Positions 25,373 to 33,658 of a stretch of DNA of 64,000 nucleotides are shown here, piece by piece. The number at the start of each line of letters is the position of its first letter. Positions within the stretch are counted from its first letter, which is position 1. The position numbers and the translations under genes were made by a program. The stretch is from Conexibacter woesei Iso977N (lineage in GTDB: Bacteria; Actinomycetota; Thermoleophilia; Solirubrobacterales; Solirubrobacteraceae): NCBI RefSeq assembly GCF_000424625.1, contig NZ_AUKG01000001.1:2232001-2296000 (forward strand), in the 5' to 3' direction. Under the pieces are notes generated by a model. It saw nothing but the letters and a program-made list of their open reading frames with translations. It was not told the origin of the DNA and did not search any database.

Positions 25373-26785
25373 ATGAGCACGAACCAGCGATGGGTGTTGG
25401 GGCTGACGGCGGCGGCGTCGCTGCTGGTGGTGCTCGACGCGCTGGTCGTCTCGACGGCGCTGAGCACGATCCGCCTCGACCTTCACGCGTCGGCCGCCGA
25501 GCTGGAGTGGACGGTCAACGCGTACGCGCTCAGCTTCGCCGTCCTGCTGATGACGGCCGCTGTCCTGGGCGATCGCCTCGGGCGCCGGCGGATCCTCACG
25601 ACCGGCATCGGCGTGTTCGCCGCGGCCTCGGCCGGCTGCGCGCTGGCGCCGGGCATCGGGTGGCTGATCGCCTTCCGCGCCCTGCAGGGCGCGGGGGCGG
25701 CGCTGGTGATGCCGGTCGCCCTGGCGCTGCTCGGCGCGACGTTCTCCGCCGAGCTGCGGCCGCGCGCGCTGGGCGTGTTCGGCGCGGTGTCGGGCCTGTC
25801 GGTCCCGCTCGGCCCGCTGCTCGGCGGGGCGGTCGTCGAGGGGATCTCGTGGCCGTGGATCTTCTGGCTCAACCTCCCGGCGGGGCTGGTGCTGGCCGTC
25901 CTCGTGCGCCTGCGGATCGAGGAGAGCCACGGGCCCCGCGGCGCGATCGATCTGCCCGGGCTGGCGCTCGTGACCGGCGCCGCGCTCGGGATCGTGTGGG
26001 GCCTGGTCCGCGGCAACGCCGCCGGCTGGGGCAGCCCCGAGGTGCTCGCCGCCCTGATCGCCGGCGCGCTGCTGACCGGCGGCTTCGTCGTGCGCGAGCG
26101 GGTCGCCGCCGCGCCGATGCTGCCGCTGCGGCTGTTCGCGTCGCGGCGGTTCTCGGCCGGCAACGGCGCGGCGTTCTTCCACTGGGGCTCGACGTTCGGC
26201 GCCGTGTTCTTCATGTCGCAGTTCCTCCAGACCGGCCTCGGGAACGGGCCGCTCGGCGCCGGGCTGCGGCTGATGCCGTGGGGCGCGACGACCATCATCG
26301 TCCCCCAGGTGGTCGGCCGTCTGATCGGCCGGCTCGGGGAGCAGCGCTTCGTGGTCGGCGGGATGGCCCTGCACGCCGCGGCGATGGTGTGGATCGCCGT
26401 GATCGCCGCGCCGGACGTGGCCTACGCGCGGCTCGTCGTCCCGCTCGTGCTGTCCGGCGCCGGGGTCGCGATGTCGCTGCCGGCGACCCAGAGCGCGGTG
26501 CTCGGCGCGGTCGAGCCGGCCGACATCGGCCGGGCGTCGGGCACGTTCTCGACGCTGCGCCAGCTCGGCGGCGCGTTCGGCGTGGCCGTGCTCGTCGCGG
26601 TCTTCGGCCGCGCCGGCGGCTACGGCTCGCCGCAGGCGTTCACCGACGGGTTCGTGGCGGCGATCGCCGCCTGCGCGGGGCTCGCGGTGGCCGCGGCGCT
26701 CGCGGGCGCGGCGCTGCCCGGCCGGCGAACGGAAACCACTTCACAGACTGAACAAGACCATCCAACACTAGGAGAGGCAACATGA
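25373..26785 (+). CDS. DHA2-family MFS drug transporter (14 TMS, EmrB/QacA type)
   Basis: A 470-residue proton-coupled efflux pump with about 14 transmembrane segments. Motif A appears as GDRLGRRRIL, motif D-like ALVVSTALSTI lies in helix 1, and the motif C-like GPLLGG in helix 5. The C-terminus is short and hydrophilic and overlaps the SDR start by ATGA, so the two genes are coupled. Substrates of such pumps are organic cations, antibiotics or metabolites; none can be named here. Confidence 0.9.
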   Translation: MSTNQRWVLGLTAAASLLVVLDALVVSTALSTIRLDLHASAAELEWTVNAYALSFAVLLMTAAVLGDRLGRRRILTTGIGVFAAASAGCALAPGIGWLIAFRALQGAGAALVMPVALALLGATFSAELRPRALGVFGAVSGLSVPLGPLLGGAVVEGISWPWIFWLNLPAGLVLAVLVRLRIEESHGPRGAIDLPGLALVTGAALGIVWGLVRGNAAGWGSPEVLAALIAGALLTGGFVVRERVAAAPMLPLRLFASRRFSAGNGAAFFHWGSTFGAVFFMSQFLQTGLGNGPLGAGLRLMPWGATTIIVPQVVGRLIGRLGEQRFVVGGMALHAAAMVWIAVIAAPDVAYARLVVPLVLSGAGVAMSLPATQSAVLGAVEPADIGRASGTFSTLRQLGGAFGVAVLVAVFGRAGGYGSPQAFTDGFVAAIAACAGLAVAAALAGAALPGRRTETTSQTEQDHPTLGEAT

Positions 26786-27516
26786 ACATCGCAGACCGAG
26801 CCGTCCTCGTCACCGGCGCCAACCGCGGGATCGGTGAGGCGCTCGTCGAAGAGGCGCTGAGCCGGGGCGCGCGGCAGGTCTACGCGTGCGCGCGCGGGCC
26901 GCTGGCCCATCCGGACGAGCGCGTCACGCCGCTGCTGCTGGACATCACCGACGCCGCGCAGATCGCCGCCGCGGCCGCGCGGGTCGAGGCGCTCGACATC
27001 CTCATCAACAACGCCGGCGTGGCGCTCTACGACGACCTCGGCGATCGTGCGATCCTCGAGCAGCACCTCGCGACCAACCTATTCGGGCCCTACGACATGG
27101 TCCAGGCGTTCCTCCCGGCGCTGCGGCGGTCGCGGGGCGCGATCGTCAACGTCGTGTCGGTGGCGGCGCTCGCCGCCCTGCCGGTCATCCCGTCCTACTC
27201 GGTGTCCAAGGCCGCGGCGTTCTCGCTGTCGCAGTCGCTGCGCGCGCTGCTGGCCGCGGAGGACATCGACGTGCACGCGGTCCTGTCGGGCCCGGTCGAC
27301 ACCGACATGACGCGCGGGCTGGAGATCCCGAAGGCCTCGCGCGGGAACGTCGCCTACGCGATCCTCGACGGGGTCGAGGCGGGCGAGGAGGAGATCTTCC
27401 CGGACCCGATGACCGAGCCGCTGGCCGACGGCTGGCGCAGCGGGGCGGTCAAGGCGATGGAGCGCCAGAACGCGACGTTCGTGCAGGCCGCGGCGGCTCC
27501 GCCGTCGCTCGCCTAG
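26782..27516 (+). CDS. SDR-family NAD(P)-dependent oxidoreductase
   Basis: A 244-residue classical short-chain dehydrogenase. TGANRGIG (10-17) binds the cofactor, NNAG is at 76-79, and the catalytic pair is Tyr139 and Lys143 in YSVSK. A strong AGGAG lies 8 nt before ATG 26782. The C-terminus carries an SDR-specific tail (EAGEEEIFPDPM) seen in SDRs paired with efflux pumps. The substrate is unknown; coupling with an MFS pump suggests modification of a small toxic compound. Confidence 0.9.
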   Translation: MNIADRAVLVTGANRGIGEALVEEALSRGARQVYACARGPLAHPDERVTPLLLDITDAAQIAAAAARVEALDILINNAGVALYDDLGDRAILEQHLATNLFGPYDMVQAFLPALRRSRGAIVNVVSVAALAALPVIPSYSVSKAAAFSLSQSLRALLAAEDIDVHAVLSGPVDTDMTRGLEIPKASRGNVAYAILDGVEAGEEEIFPDPMTEPLADGWRSGAVKAMERQNATFVQAAAAPPSLA

Positions 27517-27526
27517 CCTTCGGACC

Positions 27527-28264
27527 GTGCCTCTGACGTCCGCCTCGCTGCGCGCCCATGCGGCGGTGCCGATGATGAACCCGATGGGCGAGGCGGACGT
27601 CGACCGGGCGATCGCCGCGCTGGCGCTCGCGCCCGGCGCGCGGGTGGTCGAGACGGGGTGCGGAGCGGGCGAGGTCCTGCTCCGCGTCCTGGAGGCCCAT
27701 CCGGGCGCGACCGGCCTCGGCGTGGATCCCGACGCGGACGCGCTGGATCGGATGCGGGTCGCCGCGGCGCGGCGGGTGCCGGGCCGTGAGCCGGAGGTCG
27801 TGCAGGCGGCCGCGGACGCGGCCGGGCTGGAGGCGGGCGGCTTCGACCTGGTGGTCAACGTCGCGGCCTCCCACGCGCACGGCGGCTTCCCGGACGCGCT
27901 GGCCGAGCTGGCGGCGCTGGCGCGGCCGGACGGCGGCGTGGTCCTGCTCGGCGAGGCGTACTGGACGCGCGCGCCGTCGCCGGAGTTCTTGGAGGCCTTG
28001 GGCGGCGCGACGGCCGACGAGCTGCCGCTGGGCCTCGACGCGCTCCAGGACGCCGCGCGCGCCGCGGGGCTGGAAGCGCTGGCCGTGGCGGCGTGCACGG
28101 AGGCCGACTTCGCGGCCTACGAGGAGGGGCTGGCGGCCGAGGCCGAGCGCTACGACGACGCCGAGGCGGTCGCCTACGCCGGGCGCATCCGCGAGCGCCG
28201 CGCGCTGCCCGGCGGCGCCTCGACGCTCGGGTTCGCGCTGCTCACGCTGCGCCGCGGTCCCTGA
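27527..28264 (+). CDS. SAM-dependent methyltransferase
   Basis: A 245-residue class I methyltransferase. Motif I is VVETGCGAGEVLLRVL, followed by GLGVDPDADAL (acidic ribose-binding Asp) and a FDLVVNVAASHAHGG motif IV region. GTG 27527 is 10 nt after the SDR stop; an internal ATG near 27573 is possible. A hairpin terminator follows, so the MFS-SDR-methyltransferase set is probably one transcript. The acceptor is unknown. Confidence 0.82.
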   Translation: MPLTSASLRAHAAVPMMNPMGEADVDRAIAALALAPGARVVETGCGAGEVLLRVLEAHPGATGLGVDPDADALDRMRVAAARRVPGREPEVVQAAADAAGLEAGGFDLVVNVAASHAHGGFPDALAELAALARPDGGVVLLGEAYWTRAPSPEFLEALGGATADELPLGLDALQDAARAAGLEALAVAACTEADFAAYEEGLAAEAERYDDAEAVAYAGRIRERRALPGGASTLGFALLTLRRGP

Positions 28265-28269
28265 CGCCG

Positions 28270-28297
28270 CCGGCGACCGGAAGTCGCCGGTCAATTT
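28270..28297 (+). terminator. Hairpin terminator after the methyltransferase gene
   Basis: CCGGCGAC (28270-28277) pairs perfectly with GTCGCCGG (28283-28290) across a 5-nt loop, followed by TCAATTT. The 8-bp stem ends the first DHA2 transcript ahead of the second DHA2 gene. Confidence 0.65.
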
Positions 28298-28324
28298 CGC
28301 GCGGGCGCGGCGCCTGTAGGAGTG

Positions 28325-29725
28325 ATGCCCTCGCGAACCGCAGCGCCACCGGCCCGTGCCACCCCGACGTCGACGGTCGTCATAGCGTCGATCGGCGTCC
28401 TGATGACCGCGCTCGACACGCTCGTCGTGACGACGTCGCTCTCCGTGCTGCGCGTCAGCCTGCACGCGAGCCTGGCCAGCCTCGAGTGGACGGTCAACGC
28501 CTACAACCTGGCGTTCGCCTGCCTCCTGCTCACCGGCGCCGCGCTCGGCGACCGCTTCGGGCGGCGGCGCATGTTCACGATCGGCGTCGGCGTGTTCACG
28601 GCCGCCTCGGCGTTGTCGGCGCTGTCGCCCAACGTCGAGACGCTGATCGCCGCGCGGGCGCTCCAGGGCGCGGGGGCGGCGATCGTCATGCCGCTCACGC
28701 TGACGCTGATCACGACGGCGGTGCCGGCGGAGAGGCGCGGCGCGGCGATCGGCCTGTGGGGCGGGATCCAGGGGCTCGCGGTCGCGGCCGGGCCGGTCGT
28801 CGGCGGCGCGATCGCCGGTGGGATCAGCTGGCACTGGATCTTCTGGCTCAACGTGCCGATCGGCCTCGCGCTGATGCCGCTCGCCGCGCGGGGCCTGGAC
28901 GAGAGCTTCGGCCCGCGGCCGCGGCTGGACCTCGTCGGGCTCGCGCTCGCCGCGCTCGCCGCGTTCGGGATCACCTGGGCGCTCGTCCGCGCCGACGCGG
29001 CCGGGTGGGGGAGCGCGGAGGTCCTCGGCTCGCTGATCGCCGGCGCGGCCCTCGCCGGGCTCTTCGTGGAGTGGGAGCGGCGCTCGCCGTCGCCGATGCT
29101 CCCGCTCGAGCTCTTCGCCGACCGCACGTTCGCCAGCGCCAACGCGGTCAGCTTCTTCATGTACGCGGCGCTGTTCGGCGCGCTGTTCCTGATGGCCCAG
29201 TTCTTCCAGGTCGCCCTCGGCCACTCGCCGCTGCACGCGGGGCTCGCGCTGCTGCCGTGGACCGGCGCGCCGATGATCGTCGCGCCGGTCGCGGGCGCGC
29301 TGTCGGAGCGCTACGGCAACCGGCCGTTCATGGCCGGCGGGCTGGCGCTGCAGACGATCGGCCTCGTCTGGATCGCGCTGATCGCCAAGCCGGGCATGGG
29401 CTACGCCGAGATCGGCTGCTCGCTGCTGGTCGCGGGCATCGGGATCTCGCTGTGCTTCCCGACGGTCGCCAGCGCCGTGATGGCCGCGGTGCCGCTCGAG
29501 GAGGCGGGCATCGCCTCGGGGACCAACAGCATGCTGCGCGAGCTCGGCGGCGTGCTCGGCGTCGCGGTCCTCGCGTCGGTGTTCGCGCGGCCCGGCGTCT
29601 ACGGCTCGCCGCGCGTGTTCATCGACGGCTTCACCCACGCGCTGTGGGCCGGCGTCGGGCTCTCCGCGCTCGGCTTCGCCGCCGCGCTGCTCGTCCCCGG
29701 CCGCACGGTCACGAACGTCGACTAG
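28325..29725 (+). CDS. DHA2-family MFS drug transporter, paralogue
   Basis: A 466-residue, 14-helix efflux protein closely matching the gene at 25373: both share LEWTVNAYxL, ALQGAGAAxVMP and the IFWLNxPxGL segment. Motif A is GDRFGRRRMF. ATG 28325 has GTAGGAG directly upstream; GTG 28322 is an alternative. It starts 28 nt after a terminator-like hairpin, so it probably has its own promoter. Duplication with the first pump is the simplest explanation. Confidence 0.9.
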   Translation: MPSRTAAPPARATPTSTVVIASIGVLMTALDTLVVTTSLSVLRVSLHASLASLEWTVNAYNLAFACLLLTGAALGDRFGRRRMFTIGVGVFTAASALSALSPNVETLIAARALQGAGAAIVMPLTLTLITTAVPAERRGAAIGLWGGIQGLAVAAGPVVGGAIAGGISWHWIFWLNVPIGLALMPLAARGLDESFGPRPRLDLVGLALAALAAFGITWALVRADAAGWGSAEVLGSLIAGAALAGLFVEWERRSPSPMLPLELFADRTFASANAVSFFMYAALFGALFLMAQFFQVALGHSPLHAGLALLPWTGAPMIVAPVAGALSERYGNRPFMAGGLALQTIGLVWIALIAKPGMGYAEIGCSLLVAGIGISLCFPTVASAVMAAVPLEEAGIASGTNSMLRELGGVLGVAVLASVFARPGVYGSPRVFIDGFTHALWAGVGLSALGFAAALLVPGRTVTNVD

Positions 29726-29741
29726 ATCGAGGAAGAGAACG

Positions 29742-29816
29742 ATGAACGATCACCACCGACCCGCGATCGCCACGGCGGCCGACTGGCACCATCGCTCAGA
29801 AAGACACAGCGTCTGA
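29742..29816 (+). CDS. Possible 24-residue ORF, maybe the start of a truncated gene
   Basis: ATG 29742 lies 5 nt after GAGGAAGAG, a good ribosome site, and 16 nt after the pump stop codon. The ORF encodes MNDHHRPAIATAADWHHRSE and four more residues, then stops. Its strong translation signal but tiny size, next to two gene remnants, suggests the 5' end of a deleted gene rather than a real peptide. Confidence 0.3.
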   Translation: MNDHHRPAIATAADWHHRSERHSV

Positions 29817-29926
29817 CGAACGTTGATGATCTGCCGTGGATCCGCGCGATCCGCATCCGCGTGGCCGTCGACGACCCCACAGGCTGCGCGGGCAGCGGGT
29901 GACCTCGGTCAGCGGCCCTTTCACCC
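29817..29926. other. Non-coding gap in the remnant region
   Basis: No gene is supported. A short plus-strand frame reading DLPWIRAIRIRVAVDD ends at a TGA near 29900 and may be another remnant, but I cannot assign it. Confidence 0.4.
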
Positions 29927-30345
29927 TCAACATCCTGTTGTGACATCACCGTTGTTCACCATGAACTCGCCGGCGTAGCGGCGCATCAGCGCGGCGGGGT
30001 CGGCTGCGACGAAGCTGATCGCCAGCTCCTGCACGCCCGCCTCCTCGTAGCGCGCCAGGCGCTCGCGGATCGTGTCCGGGGTCCCGATCAGGCCGTAGTC
30101 GCGCACGTCGCCGGGGAAGAGCGCGTCGGCGCCGGCGGGCACCGTGGCCCGGGCCTCCTCGTCGGAGTCGGCGACGGCGCACAGCGACACCGAGGTGCGC
30201 TGGATCTCGTCGTAGTCGCGCCCGGCCGCGGCGCAGTGCTCGCGCAGGATCGCGTACTTGCGCTCCAGCCCCTCCGGGCTCTCGATGATGTTGCACAGGT
30301 CGCCGTAGTGCGCAACGAGCCTGAGCGTCACCCTCTCCCCGGCGC
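29927..30345 (-). pseudogene. 3' remnant of an LLM-class F420-dependent oxidoreductase
   Basis: About 139 codons match the C-terminal half of luciferase-like F420 oxidoreductases: GERVTLRLVAHYGDLCNI, then an ILREHCAAAGRDYDEI segment and the terminal GTPDTIRERLARYEEAG helix. Full-length members have about 300 residues, so the N-terminal half with the cofactor site is gone. The match stops at about 30338-30345, where a different remnant starts on the other strand. GTG 30331 could start a fragment, but a functional enzyme is unlikely. Confidence 0.75.
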
Positions 30346-30445
30346 CCGGGACGCCTACGGCCGCGCGATCGCGCTGTCCGGCAACGCCGCCGCGCGCGAC
30401 GAGCTGCGCCGGCGGCTCGTCGCGCTGTCGGGTTCCGGCGCCTAG
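30338..30445 (+). pseudogene. 3' remnant of an ECF42-type sigma factor (DUF6596 C-terminus)
   Basis: Only the last 35 or so codons remain, reading ARDAYGRAIALSGNAAARDE and on to TAG 30443. The AY.RA.aL..N.AeR..L.rRL pattern is the last TPR-like helix pair of ECF sigma factors with a DUF6596 tail. Everything upstream is replaced by the LLM remnant on the opposite strand. Its stop shares the CTAG palindrome with the stop of the convergent aldolase gene. Confidence 0.6.
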
Positions 30446-31344
30446 CTGCGGGCGTCGCGGAAGACGTCCACGAAGCGCAGGTAGTTGGTGGCGATCTGCT
30501 CGGCTGCGGCGTCGCGGTCGAGGGTCGACGCGAGGTGGGCGCGGACCGCGTCGCGCCAGATCGAGCGGCCGATCGCGAAGCCGGCGAAGCCGTCGGTGGC
30601 CGCCGCCGTGCGCAGCCAGTGGTCGACGCGGTCGTCCGGGGCTCCGGCGCCGAGGATCGTGCAGCGCACGTGCTCGCGGCCGGCGCCGGAACGGGCCTGC
30701 GTGGCGGCCTGCGCCGCGTCGGCGGGGTCGTCGAGGCCCTCGAGCTTCCAGATGTCGGGCTCGACGCCGGCGTCCTGCAGCGCGGCGATCGCGCGGACGA
30801 TCAGCGCCGGGCGCAGCTCGCGCACGAACCGCTCGCGGTCGCCGTCGACGGCCGCCAGCTGCGCCGCGGTCGGATCGACGATCAGCTCGAACAGGAACCG
30901 CCGGCCGGTCTCCTGCAACCACCCTGACAACTCGGCCAGGCGTGCTGCCTGCTCCGCGTTGCCGTCGCGGTCGCCGTCGGCGTTGTAGCGGACGAGCACC
31001 TTCGCGTAGTCGGGCTCGAACGCCGCGACGTGCGCGCGCCAGTCCGCGCCGTAGGCGAACGCGAACAGCTCGCGGTCGGGCATCTCGACCGGCATCACGA
31101 GCACGACCCCGTCGGCCCTGGCGTCGCGCGCGACGTCCGCGCCGTAGAGCTCGTCGACGAGGATGCCCGCCGTGCCGGCCGGGAGCGCGCGCCGCTGCGC
31201 CGCGCGCCGCACGCCGTCGTAGATCACCGACTTGGCGAGGACCATCTGCGTCTCCTGCTCCGGCGTCGGCTCGCCGGTGGTGTCGAAGATGGTGCGGGCG
31301 AAGACGCCGCGGTGGTCGAAGGCCAGGAGGAACATCGCCGTCAC
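30442..31344 (-). CDS. IolJ-like 2-deoxy-5-keto-gluconate-6-phosphate aldolase (DUF2090 family)
   Basis: A 300-residue TIM-barrel protein matching the DUF2090 aldolase that in many bacteria is fused behind IolC. Visible segments are LLAFDHRGVF at the start, GILVDELYG, LVMPVEMPDRE, FLFELIVDPT, and the C-terminal GFAIGRSIW phosphate-binding loop. It should split 5-dehydro-2-deoxygluconate 6-phosphate into dihydroxyacetone phosphate and malonate semialdehyde. GTG 31344 overlaps the iolA stop; it is last in the inositol operon. Here kinase and aldolase are separate genes. Confidence 0.85.
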   Translation of the reverse strand: MTAMFLLAFDHRGVFARTIFDTTGEPTPEQETQMVLAKSVIYDGVRRAAQRRALPAGTAGILVDELYGADVARDARADGVVLVMPVEMPDRELFAFAYGADWRAHVAAFEPDYAKVLVRYNADGDRDGNAEQAARLAELSGWLQETGRRFLFELIVDPTAAQLAAVDGDRERFVRELRPALIVRAIAALQDAGVEPDIWKLEGLDDPADAAQAATQARSGAGREHVRCTILGAGAPDDRVDHWLRTAAATDGFAGFAIGRSIWRDAVRAHLASTLDRDAAAEQIATNYLRFVDVFRDARS

Positions 31345-32831
31345 CGCTCCACGAAGTACGCGCCGGAGCCCTGACCGTCGGAGAACCAGCGACTGGTCAC
31401 GGTCTTCTTGCGGGTGAAGAACTCCACGGCGTCCGGCCCGTGGGCGTGGAGGTCGCCGAGGAACGAGTCCTTCCAGCCGCTGAACGGGAAGAACGCGACG
31501 GGCGCCGCGACGCCGATGTTGACGCCGACCATCCCGGCCTCGACGTCATGGCGGTAGCGCCGCACGGCCGCGCCCGACTCCGTGAAGATCGACGTGCCGT
31601 TACCGAACCGCGAGCCGTTGACGATCGCGATCGCCTCGTTCAGCGACGCGGCGCGCACCACCGTCAGGACGGGGCCGAAGACCTCCTCCCGGGCGATCGC
31701 CATCTCCGGCGTGACGCCGTCGAGGATCGTGGGGCCGACGAACGCGCCGGCCTCGTCCACGCCCTCGACCGCGCGGCCGTCGACGACGACCGACGCACCC
31801 GCGTCGACCGCCGCGTCGATCCACCCGCGGATGCGGTCGCGGGCCGCGCACGAGATCACGGGGCCGACGTCGGTCGTCGCCTGCGCGCCGTCGCCGACGC
31901 TCAGCGCGCGCGTCGCCTCGGTCAGCGGGCCCATCAGCGCCTCGTGCGCGTCGCCGACGGTCACGACGACCGAGCCCGCCATGCAGCGCTGGCCCGCGGC
32001 GCCGAACGCGCTGCCGATCAGCCCCGCGACGGTCTTGCCGATCACCGCGTCGGGCATGACCACCATGTGGTTCTTGGCCCCACCGAGCGCCTGCACGCGC
32101 TTGCCGGCCCTCGCCGCGCCCTCGTAGACGAGCTTGGCCACCGGCGCCGAGCCGACGAACGAGACCGCGTCGATGCCGGGGTGCTCGAGGATGCCCTCGA
32201 CGACCTCGCGCCCGCCGTTGACCAGGTTGACGACGCCGGGCGGCAGATCGAGCGCGTCGAGCACCTCGAACGCGATCTGCTGGGTCATCGGCACCTGCTC
32301 GCTCGGCTTCAAGATGAAGGTGTTGCCGCAGGCGATCGCGAACGGCAGGAACCAGAACGGCACCATCGCCGGGAAGTTGAACGGCGCGATCGCCGCGCAG
32401 ACGCCGACCGGCTGGCGGATCGTCTCGGCATCGATCCCGCGCGAGACGTCCTCGAGGATCCGGCCCTGCATCGTCGTCGGGATCGCGGTCGCCGCCTCGA
32501 CCATCTCGATCGCGCGAGCGACCTCGGCACGCGCGTCGCCGATCGTCTTGCCCATCTCGGCCGTGACGCTCTGGGCCATGTCCTCGGCGCGGGCGAGCAG
32601 GCCCTCGCGCAGCGCGAACAGCCGCCGCGCGCGCTCGATGACGTTGACGTCGCGCCACGCGGGCAGCGCCGCGCGGGCGGCGGCGACCGCGGCGTCGAGG
32701 TCGGCACGGCCGCTGAGCGGCACCCGCGCGAGCGTGGTCCCGGTCGCGGGGGCGACGACGTCGAGCACGCCCGCGGCGTCGGTGGCGGGCGCCCAGGCGC
32801 CGCCGATGTAGTTGTTCAGCAAGTCGGTCAT
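31341..32831 (-). CDS. iolA: Methylmalonate-semialdehyde dehydrogenase (CoA-acylating)
   Basis: A 496-residue aldehyde dehydrogenase. IGGAW near the N-terminus, PFNFPAMVPFWFLPFAIACG, the FVGSAPVAK cofactor segment, and catalytic Cys283 in AAGQRCMAGS are characteristic of MMSDH/IolA. It oxidises malonate semialdehyde from inositol breakdown to acetyl-CoA with loss of CO2. ATG 32831 overlaps the iolB stop (ATGA). Confidence 0.93.
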   Translation of the reverse strand: MTDLLNNYIGGAWAPATDAAGVLDVVAPATGTTLARVPLSGRADLDAAVAAARAALPAWRDVNVIERARRLFALREGLLARAEDMAQSVTAEMGKTIGDARAEVARAIEMVEAATAIPTTMQGRILEDVSRGIDAETIRQPVGVCAAIAPFNFPAMVPFWFLPFAIACGNTFILKPSEQVPMTQQIAFEVLDALDLPPGVVNLVNGGREVVEGILEHPGIDAVSFVGSAPVAKLVYEGAARAGKRVQALGGAKNHMVVMPDAVIGKTVAGLIGSAFGAAGQRCMAGSVVVTVGDAHEALMGPLTEATRALSVGDGAQATTDVGPVISCAARDRIRGWIDAAVDAGASVVVDGRAVEGVDEAGAFVGPTILDGVTPEMAIAREEVFGPVLTVVRAASLNEAIAIVNGSRFGNGTSIFTESGAAVRRYRHDVEAGMVGVNIGVAAPVAFFPFSGWKDSFLGDLHAHGPDAVEFFTRKKTVTSRWFSDGQGSGAYFVER

Positions 32832-33658
32832 AGGGAGAAGGGGAGGAGGGAAGGGTCGAGGGTCGCGCCGTCGGCACGCGTCCAGGCCAGCGCCGGGTCG
32901 TCCACGAACGCCCACTCGCGGCTCGGGCCGGCCATGGCGTTGAGGTAGTAGACGGCGACGCCGGGCGGTGCGGCGACCGCGTGGTAGCCGCGCGGGACGA
33001 GCACGACGTCGCGGTCGTGCACGGCCACGGTCTCGTCGAGCGAGCGGTCGTCGGTGTAGACGCGCTGGATGCCGAAGCCGGAGGCGGGGGCGACGCGGTG
33101 GTAGTACGTCTCCTCCAGGTAGGACTCGGCGGGCAGCGCGTCGCGGTCGTGCTTGTGCGGCGGGTAGCTGGACCAGTGCCCGGACGGCGTGATCACCTCG
33201 GTGACCAGCAGCCGCTCGGCCGCCGCGTTGTTCATCATGATGTTGCCGACGACCCGCTCGTGGGTGTCGTAGCCGCGCCGGACGACCTCGGTGTCGGCCG
33301 CGCGCAGCGGTCGCGCCGCGGTGCCGCGCTCGGCGGGCGCGGTGCAGATGCCGACCTCGGCGCCATCGCGGGCGCCCTCGACGACGTAGGTCGTCGACGG
33401 CGGCAGGTAGGCCGCCTCGGGCGGGCCCGAGAACGGGTCGGGCCGGCCGCCGAGGTCGCGCCACTCGCCGTGCTCGCTGCGCACGTGGATCGTGCCGCAG
33501 ACGACGACGACGCAGGCCTCGCGGTCGCCGGTCGCGCGCTCGATGGTGGCGCCGGGCGCCAGGCGCACGGCCTCGAAGCCGACGTAGGTCCAGCCGGCGG
33601 ACTCCGGGGTGACGACGATCGAGCCGTCGTCGGCGGGACGTTGCAGGATGGTGCTCAT
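32828..33658 (-). CDS. iolB: 5-deoxy-glucuronate isomerase
   Basis: A 276-residue double-cupin enzyme converting 5-deoxyglucuronate to 5-dehydro-2-deoxygluconate. The diagnostic PSGHWSSYPPHKHD segment provides metal ligands, with a following EETYYHRV and VPRGYHAV. The size is typical of IolB. ATG 33658 overlaps the iolD stop by ATGA. Confidence 0.94.
   Translation of the reverse strand: MSTILQRPADDGSIVVTPESAGWTYVGFEAVRLAPGATIERATGDREACVVVVCGTIHVRSEHGEWRDLGGRPDPFSGPPEAAYLPPSTTYVVEGARDGAEVGICTAPAERGTAARPLRAADTEVVRRGYDTHERVVGNIMMNNAAAERLLVTEVITPSGHWSSYPPHKHDRDALPAESYLEETYYHRVAPASGFGIQRVYTDDRSLDETVAVHDRDVVLVPRGYHAVAAPPGVAVYYLNAMAGPSREWAFVDDPALAWTRADGATLDPSLLPFSL

Noticed and set aside
29927-30922. 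A 331-codon minus-strand protein combining the LLM tail with upstream sequence
   Set aside because: The upstream half is an out-of-frame reading of the aldolase gene; only the C-terminal part has family similarity.
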